A DNA stretch of 64,000 nucleotides, taken from Qipengyuania polymorpha (GTDB lineage: Bacteria > Pseudomonadota > Alphaproteobacteria > Sphingomonadales > Sphingomonadaceae). This document shows positions 1-8,849 of this stretch, in pieces. The notes under the pieces are model-generated. The model saw only the letters and a program-made list of their open reading frames with translations, did no database searches and was not told the DNA's origin. How positions within the stretch are numbered: the first letter of the stretch is position 1; every line of letters begins with the position of its first letter. A program made the translations under genes and the position numbers. The DNA lies in the NCBI RefSeq assembly GCF_019711435.1, contig NZ_JAIGNK010000003.1, forward strand, positions 62,001 through 126,000. The letters are read 5' to 3'.

Positions 1-41
1 CTTGGCGGTATCCGCCGGCCGGCCTGCCTTTTTAGCTTCGC

Positions 42-86
42 TTGACAAAGTGAACGGTCCCGTTCAGTTAAACGCTACCGTTCACT
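42..86 (+). promoter_or_regulatory. TetR-type operator and promoter of the efflux operon
   Basis: A perfect dyad TGAACGG-TC-CCGTTCA lies at 51-66, and a further half-site CCGTTCA is at 78-84. A good -35 hexamer TTGACA is at 42-47, so the dyad falls in the spacer and the -10 region (about 65-71, poorly conserved) just follows it. A repressor bound here would block the promoter. This layout is typical of TetR-family repressors controlling efflux pumps. The regulator gene is not in the window and would be expected just upstream. Confidence 0.6.
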
Positions 87-133
87 AATGGACGAGTCGC
101 AAAAGCAAAGCAAGCGGAGCCGATGACAGCGCC

Positions 134-1267
134 ATGATCTGGATTGCCATCCGCATGCTCACAGGCGACCCGCAGAAGTTCTTCGGGCTAGTTTTTGGAA
201 TCGCCTTTTCCACCCTGCTCATCACCCAGCAGCTGACGATTTTCGTGAACCTGCTCGAGCGCGGGGCGAGCGGGGTCTACAACGTTTCCAGCGCCGATGT
301 CTGGGTGATGGACCCGGTCAGCCGCACCACCGATGTCGCCTACGCCATGCCCTCGACCGCGCTCGACAAGGTGCGCGGTGTGCCCGGCGTGGAATGGGCC
401 GTGCCGCATATTCGCGCGAACGCATCGGTCCGCACCAAGGATGGCGACCTCGAAGGCGTGGCAGTCATCGGGGTGGACGACGCGACGCTTATCGGCCTGC
501 CCAAGAACATGGTTGAAGGTTCGGTCGACGTGCTTTCGCAGCCCGACAGCGTCATCATCGACGATGTCGGCACCACGCGCATGTTCCCCGATGCCTCCCC
601 CATCGGCGAGAGGCTGGAGCTGAACGACCAGCGCGCGGTCATTCGCGGGATTGCCGATGCCATCCCAAGCTTCACCAGCACAGTGGTGCTCTATACCAAA
701 TACTCCAACGCGCTGAATTTCGTCCCCGGCACGCGCAATCGCCTGTCCTTCGTGCTGGTGGGCAAGGCGGACGGGCTGACCTCGCAGGAACTGGTCGACC
801 GTATCGAAGCCGAAACCGGCCTGCGCGCCCGCACCCGCGAACAGTTCGCCCGCGACGGGGTCGATTTCATCATCGAAAACACCGGCATCCCGCTCAATTT
901 CGGGATTACCGTTGCGCTCGGCTTCATCGTCGGCGTGGCCATCGTGGGCCTGACCTTCAGCCTTTTCATCCGCGACAACATCAAGCAATTCGGCGCGCTC
1001 AAGGCCATCGGCGTAACCAACGGGACGATCCGCAGGATGGTTGCTGCGCAAGCCGGACTGGTGGGCCTCATCGGCTACGGGCTCGGCGTGCTGGGAACGG
1101 TCGGCTTCATTTATGCCTTTTCAGCCAACCCGACCTTCAAGGGCTTTTACATCCCCTGGCAGATCCCGCTTATCAGCCTCGTCGCGGTCACGCTCATCCT
1201 TGCGCTGACCGGCTGGCTGGCGCTGCGCAACGTGCTCAAGACCGAGCCGGCATCGGTGTTCCGGTGA
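134..1267 (+). CDS. ABC transporter permease, FtsX/DevC-like
   Basis: A 377-residue inner-membrane permease of the FtsX/MacB type. One membrane segment lies near residues 17-37, followed by a periplasmic domain of about 215 residues (roughly 40-255). Three membrane segments follow near 257-285, 305-330 and 345-365, the usual DevC/FtsX layout. The last bases overlap the ATPase start (GTGA, 1264-1267), so the two genes are translationally coupled. With the two genes after it and an outer-membrane factor, it should form a tripartite exporter. The substrate cannot be read from sequence. A dyad operator precedes the gene. The first ATG of the frame is used; the ribosome-binding site is only a weak purine run. 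Confidence 0.88.
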   Translation: MIWIAIRMLTGDPQKFFGLVFGIAFSTLLITQQLTIFVNLLERGASGVYNVSSADVWVMDPVSRTTDVAYAMPSTALDKVRGVPGVEWAVPHIRANASVRTKDGDLEGVAVIGVDDATLIGLPKNMVEGSVDVLSQPDSVIIDDVGTTRMFPDASPIGERLELNDQRAVIRGIADAIPSFTSTVVLYTKYSNALNFVPGTRNRLSFVLVGKADGLTSQELVDRIEAETGLRARTREQFARDGVDFIIENTGIPLNFGITVALGFIVGVAIVGLTFSLFIRDNIKQFGALKAIGVTNGTIRRMVAAQAGLVGLIGYGLGVLGTVGFIYAFSANPTFKGFYIPWQIPLISLVAVTLILALTGWLALRNVLKTEPASVFR

Positions 1268-1968
1268 GCGGTCCTGCCATCTCCACCCGCGGCGTTACGC
1301 GTGATTTCAAGGCGGGCCAGCAGACCATCACGGTCCTGCACGGCATCGACCTCGACGTGAAAGCGGGCGAGCTCACCTTCCTCGTCGGCGAGAGCGGATC
1401 GGGCAAGACGACGCTCATTTCCATCATGTGCGGCATCCTCTGGCCGACGCTGGGGGAGGTCGAGGTGTTCGGGACCGACATCTACGATTTGTCCGACGAT
1501 GACCTCGTCGAGTTCCGGCTCCAGAACATCGGTTTCATCTTCCAGCAGTACAATCTCATCCCCTCGATCGATGCCGCCAGCAACGCCGCCGTGCCGCTGA
1601 TTGCGCAAGGGATGGACCGGCACGAGGCGCGCAAGAGAGCCGTCGCCATGCTGGAAAAGCTCAATATCGGCGATCAGGCGGGCAAGCTGCCGAACCAGCT
1701 TTCGGGCGGTCAGCAGCAGCGTGTCGCCATCGCCCGCGCGCTGGTGCACGAACCGCGCCTCGTGGTCTGCGACGAGCCGACCGCCGCGCTCGACGCCGCT
1801 TCGGGCCGCCGCGTGATGGACCTGCTGCGCGAAGTGGCGGTCGCCGAGGACCGCGCCTGCATCATCGTCACCCACGACAACCGCATTTTCGACATGGCCG
1901 ACCGCATCCTCGTGCTCGAGGACGGGAAGGTCACCCATGACGGCAAACACATGCCGGAGGACCATTGA
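1264..1968 (+). CDS. ABC transporter ATP-binding protein, LolD/MacB/DevA type
   Basis: A 234-residue cytoplasmic ATPase powering the permease encoded just upstream. The Walker A motif GESGSGKTT is at residues 42-50. The signature LSGGQQQR is near 145, Walker B with CDEPTAALD near 165-175, and the switch histidine in VTHD near 200. The GTG start overlaps the permease stop by four bases. Size and motifs fit the LolD/MacB/DevA group, which pairs with FtsX-type permeases rather than with import systems. Confidence 0.92.
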   Translation: MSGPAISTRGVTRDFKAGQQTITVLHGIDLDVKAGELTFLVGESGSGKTTLISIMCGILWPTLGEVEVFGTDIYDLSDDDLVEFRLQNIGFIFQQYNLIPSIDAASNAAVPLIAQGMDRHEARKRAVAMLEKLNIGDQAGKLPNQLSGGQQQRVAIARALVHEPRLVVCDEPTAALDAASGRRVMDLLREVAVAEDRACIIVTHDNRIFDMADRILVLEDGKVTHDGKHMPEDH

Positions 1969-2960
1969 TGGCTTTCGATATCCGCAACCTTAGCTTCACT
2001 CGCCAGATCCTTCCGGTCATCGCCGTGCTGGGGCTCGTGATAGCCGCTTTCTTCATCCTCTCCGGCCAGCCCGACCGCGAACTGTCCGAGCCGGACCGCG
2101 AACCGCCGCGTGCCCCCGAAGCGCTCGCCAACGCCGCGCGCGTGGCAGGCTCCGGCGTGGTCGAGCCGTCGAGCGAAGTGGTGCAGGTGGGCTCGGCGCT
2201 GTCGGGTCTGGTCACGGGCCTCTTCGTCGAACCGGGCGACCGCGTGAGCGAAGGCCAGACGCTCTTCACCGTCGATGCCCGGCAGGCCCGCGCCCAGCTG
2301 CGCGAAGCCGAGGCCGCCGTGCGCGAGGCGCAGGCCGCCATCGCCGAAGCCCGCAGCGCGCAGGCGACTGCCAGCAGCCAGCTCGCGCTCTATCGCAATG
2401 TCTCCGACCCCGCTGCCGTCAGCCGCAGCGAAGTCATTCGTGCAGAGGGCGAGGCGAGCGCCGCCGCCGAGCGCCTTCGGCTCGCGCGTGCCCGCTATGA
2501 GGCGGCACAGGCGCGAGCCGCATCGGCGCGCACCGAGATAGGCCGCCTGACCATCACCGCGCCGATTGCGGGCGAAATCCTCGCCGTGAACATCCGCAAG
2601 GGAGAATATGTCAGCACCATGGGCGGCGGCGGTGCACAGCCCTTCATCGAAATGGGCCAGACCCAGCCGATGCATGTGCGCATCGATATCGACGAGGAAC
2701 AGGCCCCGCGCCTTGCCCTGGGCGAGCCGGCCACGGTCTCCCCGCGCGGTGCGGCAGGCCAGCAGGTACAGGCGACATTCGTCCGCGCCGAGCCGCGTGT
2801 CGTCCCCAAGCGCTCGCTCACCAATTCGGCGGCCGAGCGCGTCGATGTGCGCGTCCTGCAGCTGATTTATGAACTGCCTGCCAGCGCGACGGGCGACGGC
2901 GGCATTTTCCGTGTCGGGCAGCAGGTCGATGCCTATATCCCGGCGAAGAAGGGCCAGTGA
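1968..2960 (+). CDS. HlyD-family membrane fusion protein (periplasmic adaptor)
   Basis: A 330-residue adaptor linking the inner-membrane ABC pump to the outer-membrane channel. A single membrane segment near residues 14-34 anchors it. A biotinyl/lipoyl-like half-motif follows at about 60-95. An alanine- and arginine-rich coiled coil runs from about 100 to 190, and a beta-barrel domain completes the protein. The ATG at 1968 overlaps the ATPase stop (TGATG); a TTG three bases earlier is possible but less likely. It matches the DevB branch of the family, consistent with a DevBCA-like exporter. Confidence 0.88.
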   Translation: MAFDIRNLSFTRQILPVIAVLGLVIAAFFILSGQPDRELSEPDREPPRAPEALANAARVAGSGVVEPSSEVVQVGSALSGLVTGLFVEPGDRVSEGQTLFTVDARQARAQLREAEAAVREAQAAIAEARSAQATASSQLALYRNVSDPAAVSRSEVIRAEGEASAAAERLRLARARYEAAQARAASARTEIGRLTITAPIAGEILAVNIRKGEYVSTMGGGGAQPFIEMGQTQPMHVRIDIDEEQAPRLALGEPATVSPRGAAGQQVQATFVRAEPRVVPKRSLTNSAAERVDVRVLQLIYELPASATGDGGIFRVGQQVDAYIPAKKGQ

Positions 2961-4384
2961 TGCGCCACAGCCTCCTCCTCGCAAGCACGCTGGCGCTGGC
3001 AGCCTGCGCGGGCGGTCCGCCGCCCGAAGTCGCGACGCCCACGCCAGTGCTGCCTCCCACCTTCTATTACGCGCCCGATGCCGCGGGCGAGACGGCGCTC
3101 ACCGGGCTCCTGCCTGCCGAAGACCCCGGCTTCGACGCTCTCGCTTCGCAGGCGCTGGCAAATTCTCCGACGCTGGCCGAGGTGCTTGCCCGTATCGACC
3201 AGGCCCGCGCCGGTGCAAACCGCGCAGGGGCCGAGCGGCTGCCCAACATCGGCGCGAACGCCTCGGTGACCGGCCAGCGCACCAATCCGAACCAGTTCGG
3301 CGCCTCGCTGCCTACCGGCGTGGAGTTCGACACCGAACGGGTGAGTTATGCCGCCAATCTCACCGCACGCTGGGACCCCGACATCTTCGGGCGCTTGCGT
3401 GCCCAGGAACGCGCCGCCATCGCCCGTGTCGATGCGGCGGACGCGAATTCGCGCGCGGTGCGCAACGCCCTGCTCGCCGAAATCGCCGCCAGCGTCATCG
3501 ACTGGCGCACGCTCGAAGCGCGGCAGGCGGCTATCGAGGAAGACATCGCCGCCGCCGAAGAACTGGCACGTCTTGCCGGCGTGCGCGAGGAGGCGGGCAT
3601 TGCCCCCGGCTTCGACCGCGTTCGGGCGACAAGCGCCGCCAATGCCTCGCGCAGCCGCCTTGCTGCGCTCGAAAGCGAGCGCGCGCGGCTCACCGGCAGG
3701 CTGGTCACGCTGACCGCGCAAGGGGCGGCGCAGGTGCGAGCAGCGCTCGCGTTAGACCCGCCAGCGCCTGCCCTGCCAGCGCCGCCTGCAGCCCTGCCCT
3801 CGGCGCTGCTGGCGAACCGTCCCGACGTACTCGCCGCTGCGGCGACACTGGCCGCCGAGGATGCCGAGCTTGCTGCCACCGCGCGCCGCCGCTTCCCCAC
3901 ATTCGACCTCTCCGCTGTCATCGGCCTGCTCGCCTTCAGCCCCGCCGACCTGTTCGACGAGGACAGCATCGTCGGCTCGCTCGCCGCATCGGTGGCTGGA
4001 CCCCTGCTCGATTTCGGGCGCGTCGAGGCGGAGATTGACGGCGCTGCTGCCGAAAAGCAGGCCGCGTTCCAGTCCTATCGCGGCGCGGTCTACACCGCAC
4101 TTGGCGATGCGGAAGCGGCCTATGGACTCGTCGCCGCCGCCGACCGCGAACTCGCTGCAGCTGCAGCCGAAGCTGCCAGCCTCCGCCGTGCCGCCAGCTT
4201 AGCCGAGACCCGCCAGAAGGCCGGCCTCGCCGACTTCCTCACCGTGCTCGAAGCCCGCCGCGCTGCCGATGCGAGCGGCGAGCGGGCGGCGGCAGCGCTC
4301 GGCCGTGCGAGACGCGCGCGCGTGCTGCTGTGGCAGGCGCTCGGAGGCGAGCCTCAGCCGACGACGCGGTCGATGAGCCAGTAA
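2960..4384 (+). CDS. Outer-membrane factor lipoprotein, TolC/NodT family
   Basis: A 474-residue outer-membrane efflux channel. The signal sequence ends in a lipobox (LALAAC, Cys 16), as in NodT-type factors. Two OEP repeats rich in Ala, Glu and Arg follow, with the usual paired coiled coils near 180-250 and 390-460. The ATG overlaps the adaptor stop (TGATG), completing a four-gene, fully coupled operon. The 3' end overlaps the convergent HupE-like gene by about 31 bases. An upstream GTG at 2957 would add one residue. Confidence 0.9.
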   Translation: MRHSLLLASTLALAACAGGPPPEVATPTPVLPPTFYYAPDAAGETALTGLLPAEDPGFDALASQALANSPTLAEVLARIDQARAGANRAGAERLPNIGANASVTGQRTNPNQFGASLPTGVEFDTERVSYAANLTARWDPDIFGRLRAQERAAIARVDAADANSRAVRNALLAEIAASVIDWRTLEARQAAIEEDIAAAEELARLAGVREEAGIAPGFDRVRATSAANASRSRLAALESERARLTGRLVTLTAQGAAQVRAALALDPPAPALPAPPAALPSALLANRPDVLAAAATLAAEDAELAATARRRFPTFDLSAVIGLLAFSPADLFDEDSIVGSLAASVAGPLLDFGRVEAEIDGAAAEKQAAFQSYRGAVYTALGDAEAAYGLVAAADRELAAAAAEAASLRRAASLAETRQKAGLADFLTVLEARRAADASGERAAAALGRARRARVLLWQALGGEPQPTTRSMSQ

Positions 4385-5322
4385 GCCCCGGTAATGCCGA
4401 TGGCGTAGGAGGCGAAGTGCACCACGCGCGGCTCGAGGACCGGACGCAGCCTGCGCACCGCTTCAAGCAGCAGCATGACGAGGGCGATGACGAGCAATTG
4501 CCCCGCCTCCACGCCGAGATTGAAGCTCACCAGCGCGGCGGGCACCTCGCCCTCAGGCAGCCCGATTTCGCGCAAGGCTCCTGCAAAGCCGAAACCGTGG
4601 AGCAGGCCGAACGCAAAGGCGACGAGCCAAGGCAGGCGGCGCGTCAGCGTCTCGCGTGTTCCCCTCGCCACCTCGACCGCGAGGAAAACGATGGAGAGCG
4701 CAATCAGCGCCTCGACCGGACGCTGCGGCAATCCGGCAAAGCCTAGTGTCACTGCGGCCAGCGTCAGCGAATGGGCGACCGTGAAAGCCGTCGCAGCCTT
4801 CACCACCGCCCAGCCGCGACACACGAGCAGGACGAGCGCGATGACGAAGAGAAGGTGGTCCCAGCCCGTCAGGATGTGGTCGAGACCGATGACGAAATAG
4901 CTGCGCCACACCTGCAGCGAAGAAGGGCGCGCTTCGATGGTGGCGAAAGGCGCATCCGGGGTCAGGCGGTGGACCTGCACGGGCCGGTCGCGCGGGCCGA
5001 TACGCAGGATGGCCTCGCCCTGCCCGGGGAAGGCGGGCCAGCCGATTTGCGGGTTGGCCGTATGACCGTTGCAGATGACATCGGCATGGCCGGTCACCGC
5101 CGCGCGCGCCCGCTCGCGCGACACCTCTCCCATCTCACAATTAGCCGGAATTTGCGGCGTGCCGAGCACCTCGCCGCGTGCGCCAGAGAGCGGCTGTTTC
5201 CAATCGAGCGACCAGTGGCCGTCCTCGCCTTGCGTGAACTGGATGGAGACGGGCCGGAGTTCATCGGCCAGCGCCGGAGCCGCGCCCAGTAGCAGGTAAA
5301 GCGCAGCCAGCAGGCGAATCAT
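4354..5322 (-). CDS. HupE/UreJ-like membrane protein
   Basis: A 322-residue membrane protein with a signal peptide (about 1-19, ALA-DE) and an extracytoplasmic N-terminal domain of about 110 residues. A hydrophobic core of six or seven segments follows. Histidine-rich family motifs are visible: GLDHILTGWDHLLF, FTVAHSLTL and GLLHGFGFAG. HupE/UreJ proteins are implicated in nickel or other metal transport, but this long N-extended form is uncharacterised. Its ATG overlaps the stop of the PpiC-like gene (ATGA, 5319-5322), so it belongs to the same operon as the isomerase and the DUF3604 lipoprotein. Confidence 0.8.
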   Translation of the reverse strand: MIRLLAALYLLLGAAPALADELRPVSIQFTQGEDGHWSLDWKQPLSGARGEVLGTPQIPANCEMGEVSRERARAAVTGHADVICNGHTANPQIGWPAFPGQGEAILRIGPRDRPVQVHRLTPDAPFATIEARPSSLQVWRSYFVIGLDHILTGWDHLLFVIALVLLVCRGWAVVKAATAFTVAHSLTLAAVTLGFAGLPQRPVEALIALSIVFLAVEVARGTRETLTRRLPWLVAFAFGLLHGFGFAGALREIGLPEGEVPAALVSFNLGVEAGQLLVIALVMLLLEAVRRLRPVLEPRVVHFASYAIGITGAYWLIDRVVG

Positions 5323-6104
5323 TCGACCTCGACGGTGTAGGCTTCGCGCAAGACCTCGAAAGCTGCCTCGCGCCGTGCTGCGATGGTCCGGCTGCGCCAG
5401 TCACGCTCGACCTTCTCGCGCAGGTCTTCGAACGGCGGGATTTCTCCATCGTCGCGACTAGAGACCCGCACGAGGTGCCAGCCATAGCCCGATTCCACCG
5501 GTCCTTGCCATTCGGGAGAGGCCTCCAATCGCGACAGTCCTTCGGCGAATTCGCTTCCGAAAAGTTGGCCCACTTCCTTGTCCGACATGCCCGAGACATT
5601 TCGCGGGAGGCTGATGGGTTGGCCACGCGGTCGGTCTTCACCTCTCGCAGCCAGCGCAGCATCACGGGTCGGGAAATAGGCCTGCTCGAAAACGTAGATG
5701 CCACCGCTCTCGTAACCGGAGGCGTTCTCGCGATACCACGCCCGCAGCTCCTCTTCGGAGGGTTGCACCAATTCCGCCTGCGCGCTGGCGAGCTCGTCCA
5801 TCTTGGTTGCCAGCCGCCGCTTGACCACCGGGTCGCCTTCGTCGAGGCCGAGCCGCAGCGCTTCGCGGTAAAGCACCTCCTCGCGCACCCATTGCGCCAC
5901 GCGCGCGTCGAGTTCCGCATCGGTCGGTGCGCGGCCCATGGTGCGCTCGAATGCCAGCGCGAGGCCTGCCTGCTGCTCGCGGCTGAGGCTGATGGTGCGC
6001 GCTTCGGGGTCGACCTCACCGCCGGTCAGCGACAAGACGCCCCAAATGGCAGCGCCAGCAATCAGGAAATGCGCGAGCGGGTCGCGCAGCCATTCGCGCA
6101 TCAT
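5319..6104 (-). CDS. Membrane-anchored PpiC-type peptidylprolyl isomerase
   Basis: A 261-residue protein with a short cytoplasmic N-terminus, one membrane anchor (about 9-26) and an extracytoplasmic parvulin-like region in the C-terminal half. The conserved stretch runs from the ISLPRNVSGMSDKEV segment to GPVESGYGWHLVRV, typical of PpiC/SurA domains. The start chosen is the ATG at 6104, which overlaps the stop of the DUF3604 gene (ATGA). The open frame upstream lies inside that gene. A foldase encoded between a lipoprotein and a membrane protein may help one of them fold, which is an inference. Confidence 0.82.
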   Translation of the reverse strand: MMREWLRDPLAHFLIAGAAIWGVLSLTGGEVDPEARTISLSREQQAGLALAFERTMGRAPTDAELDARVAQWVREEVLYREALRLGLDEGDPVVKRRLATKMDELASAQAELVQPSEEELRAWYRENASGYESGGIYVFEQAYFPTRDAALAARGEDRPRGQPISLPRNVSGMSDKEVGQLFGSEFAEGLSRLEASPEWQGPVESGYGWHLVRVSSRDDGEIPPFEDLREKVERDWRSRTIAARREAAFEVLREAYTVEVE

Positions 6105-8056
6105 CCCTCGCTCATGATGGGCGGCGCATCGCCGGGCGTCTTGCGCGGCTTGGGTTCGGGGCGCAGCCATACGGGCGAGGAATAGGCGCGTTCCTGGATG
6201 ACATTCGCCTCGACGACGTTCGCGGGCAGCTTCAACCCGAAGCGCTTGGCATCGAACAGCACCCAGCTCGGCGTCGGGATCTCGATGACGCGCACATAGT
6301 AGAAAGCGCGCTGGCCGCGGCGGTAATCGGGGTCGGTCCAGGTCGCGCGCAGTTCGGGCGCACCGATGGAGTTCTCGTAGGTCGCTTCGAGCCGGTCGAC
6401 CGTATCGCCCACTGGCGGAACGGGCGAGTCCGACGCGCCGTCCATTTCCCGCGCGCTCCATGCGACGTCATAGACCTTCTCCTGCGCCGTGCCGCTGGCG
6501 TCGACCCAGCCCTTGACCACCTGCACGCGGTCGAGATTGGCGCCTTCAGGGTACTTCAGTGCAGAAATGAGGAAAGTCGGCGCGCGGCCCGTGTCCTGCA
6601 ATTCGCCGCCCATCGGCACGCCGCGCGTATAGCCGGCGCGCACCCAGTCGCCGTCCCAGTCGTCCCCGACGAAATCATGCCCAGCGAACAGGCGCAGCAC
6701 CATTCGCGGCCCCGTCGTCGCATAGACCTCGCGCCGCATGAAGGCGTCGAAGATTTCCGCGCGCGTGTTCCCCCGCGCCCAAGCGGCCGCATAGCCTCCC
6801 GCGAGATAGTGCCAGCCGAAACGCCCCTGCCGCGTGCCGAGGTTCTGCGGGCGCATGGCACGGTCCGCCTTGGGCTCGTTCCCGGTGTGCTTGCCGAAGA
6901 AATTGTCCTCGTCTCCCGTGGCAAGCGCGGTGTGGCTGTCGGTCGAACCGATGAGGCCGAAGGCGTAGGGGTTCACTCCCAGCTGCTCCTCCAGCGTCAG
7001 CCCGCGCAGCAGCGCCGAGCGGACATAGCTGCCCGCGAACATATCTGGCGTGCTGCGCGCGGTGAGCGGCAGATTGCCGAGGTCCCAGCCCGCCACGCCG
7101 AAGCCTGCGAACTCGTCATTGGGAGAGAGGAAGGGATGCGTCTCGCTGTCGCCCTTGATCTGCGTCGCCTCGACCACCGGCTCGCGCGCGGCGCGGCGTC
7201 GGGCATATTGCGCGCTCATCGCCCCGCCATCGGGGCCGGTCAGCTCGAACATCATGCCGTTCGAAAGGTTGGAATTATGCGGGATGGCGAGCACCTGCCC
7301 GCCCGTCGCCTCCTCATAGGCGTCCATGTAATCCCACAGCCCGGTGACATCGCCATCGAGACCGGGATAGGGCAGCACCTCGCGCGTTCTTGCGCTGCCG
7401 TCCCTGAACATGACCACGCGGTGGAGATTATTGCCGCCCGGCATCAGCGTCCATTCGAAGCCCGCAAAGGCGGTGAAGGTGCCCGGCTCGTTATAGCGAT
7501 CGAGAATGTCGAGATGGCGGTCCCACAGCTCGCGGGTCGCCCGCGCCTGGTTTTCCGGATCGCGCAGCGCTTCGGGAATTTCATCATTCGCCGCTGCGGT
7601 GATGAGCTCACCAACGGCGCGGGCCGATTGGTCGGGGCTCTCGTGCATCATGTCGTACCAGCGGCGCAGGACCGGATCGCGCACCATCATGCGCGGCGCA
7701 TCATAGAGGCGGCGGGTGGCACCCATCGCGTCCGAATGGTCGGCGATGACGAGGAAATCGAGCGGGCGGTCGAGCTGCGCGCTCATCCCGGTGGTGGCGG
7801 TAACTTCCTCCCCGCGCGCGAATTGCAGCGCGGCTTCGGGGCCAAGCCGCACGCCGAAACCGAAGGCATCGACCGAGATATCCGTATGGAGATGCGTGTC
7901 GCCCCAATAGGGCCGGTCGGGGAATTCGGCGAGTTCGACCGTGTCGCTGCCGTCGCCGCGCTGGGCCGCGCTCGGCTCGCCGCCTGCACCGCCGCTGTTG
8001 CAGCCTGCCAGCGCGAGAGCCGCGGCCAAGGTCGATGTGAAAGTAATGATGCGCAT
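6101..8056 (-). CDS. DUF3604 lipoprotein, PHP-like metal-dependent fold
   Basis: A 651-residue exported lipoprotein with a signal peptide ending in LALAGC (Cys 19). Metal-ligand motifs of the DUF3604 family are present in order: WGDTHLHT, ADHSDAMG, IPHNSN and STDSH. These resemble the His/Asp clusters of PHP-domain phosphoesterases, so a secreted metallohydrolase is likely, but no substrate is known for the family. It is the first gene of a coupled three-gene operon with the PpiC-type isomerase and the HupE-like protein. Confidence 0.85.
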   Translation of the reverse strand: MRIITFTSTLAAALALAGCNSGGAGGEPSAAQRGDGSDTVELAEFPDRPYWGDTHLHTDISVDAFGFGVRLGPEAALQFARGEEVTATTGMSAQLDRPLDFLVIADHSDAMGATRRLYDAPRMMVRDPVLRRWYDMMHESPDQSARAVGELITAAANDEIPEALRDPENQARATRELWDRHLDILDRYNEPGTFTAFAGFEWTLMPGGNNLHRVVMFRDGSARTREVLPYPGLDGDVTGLWDYMDAYEEATGGQVLAIPHNSNLSNGMMFELTGPDGGAMSAQYARRRAAREPVVEATQIKGDSETHPFLSPNDEFAGFGVAGWDLGNLPLTARSTPDMFAGSYVRSALLRGLTLEEQLGVNPYAFGLIGSTDSHTALATGDEDNFFGKHTGNEPKADRAMRPQNLGTRQGRFGWHYLAGGYAAAWARGNTRAEIFDAFMRREVYATTGPRMVLRLFAGHDFVGDDWDGDWVRAGYTRGVPMGGELQDTGRAPTFLISALKYPEGANLDRVQVVKGWVDASGTAQEKVYDVAWSAREMDGASDSPVPPVGDTVDRLEATYENSIGAPELRATWTDPDYRRGQRAFYYVRVIEIPTPSWVLFDAKRFGLKLPANVVEANVIQERAYSSPVWLRPEPKPRKTPGDAPPIMSEG

Positions 8057-8120
8057 CGGCTCTCCCCAACCGTCGTCGAGAGACTGTGCGCCTACCCGAG
8101 GGCTCCGGTCAAGGGTGCGA

Positions 8121-8789
8121 CTAGTTCATCGGCTGGGGAGTGACGAAGGGCACGCCTTCGAGCGAGCCTTCGGCTTCGTCCCCGCTATAGGTCATGGCAA
8201 GATAGCCCGCCCCGCCCACCGCCGCCATGGCGAGCAGGAGGGCGATGAGCATCATTACCCCGTCGCGCACGGTCAGCGCCAGCCCGATGGCCGCAATGGC
8301 GAGCATGGGGGCACTGCTGGCGAAGGGCAGGAATTCGAGCGGCGGGACCATGCAGCACAGGAGGATGACCACTACCGCGGCCACCTTGGTCCAGATGCCT
8401 TCCGTCAGGCCTTCGAGCCTGCCGTGGCTATGCTCGTCCAGCCAATGGGCGATGCCGCGCAGCTTCTTCAGCCCCTTGTGCAGCTTATTCGACGCGACCG
8501 CGCGGTCCTGGATGAAACCGGGCAGCCAGATGTGCTCCTTGCCGAGCAACAGCTGCACCGCGACGATGGCGATGATAAGCGCGAGGAAGGTCGGCACGCC
8601 GGGGATTCCGCCGACGGGCGTTATCTCCAGCAGCGCAGGCAGCATGATGAAGGGACCGAAGCTGCGCCCGCCAAAATCGTCGAGCGCATCTCCGATACAG
8701 ACCTTGTCCTGACCGGCTGCAAGCTCGTCCAGATCGCCGAGCACTTCCTCGACGCTTTCCGGCTCGTGCCCTTCGGTTGCCTTGTTCAA
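8121..8789 (-). CDS. ExoD-family membrane protein
   Basis: A 222-residue member of the ExoD family, named for exopolysaccharide synthesis in rhizobia; its molecular role is unknown. A cytoplasmic N-terminus with the motif GDALDDFGGRSFGP precedes about four membrane segments (near 60-80, 150-170, 175-190, 195-215). No ATG is available near the front. The TTG at 8789 is preceded by an AAGGGGAA-like ribosome-binding site at suitable distance, so it is preferred over a TTG 13 codons upstream. It lies 60 bases downstream of the MaoC gene. Confidence 0.78.
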   Translation of the reverse strand: MNKATEGHEPESVEEVLGDLDELAAGQDKVCIGDALDDFGGRSFGPFIMLPALLEITPVGGIPGVPTFLALIIAIVAVQLLLGKEHIWLPGFIQDRAVASNKLHKGLKKLRGIAHWLDEHSHGRLEGLTEGIWTKVAAVVVILLCCMVPPLEFLPFASSAPMLAIAAIGLALTVRDGVMMLIALLLAMAAVGGAGYLAMTYSGDEAEGSLEGVPFVTPQPMN

Positions 8790-8849
8790 TCCGCTTCCCC
8801 TTCGCCCCGTAACGCATGAACGGGGCAAAGGGGTGCAAGCGGCGGAAAA

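Noticed and set aside
188..1051. Long reading frame opposite the ABC permease gene
   Set aside because: GC-rich coding DNA leaves long frames on the other strand. This one lacks a ribosome-binding site and has arginine-, alanine- and histidine-rich random composition. The same applies to the long antisense or shifted frames over the adaptor, the outer-membrane factor, soeA, the aldehyde dehydrogenase, coaBC and ubiB.
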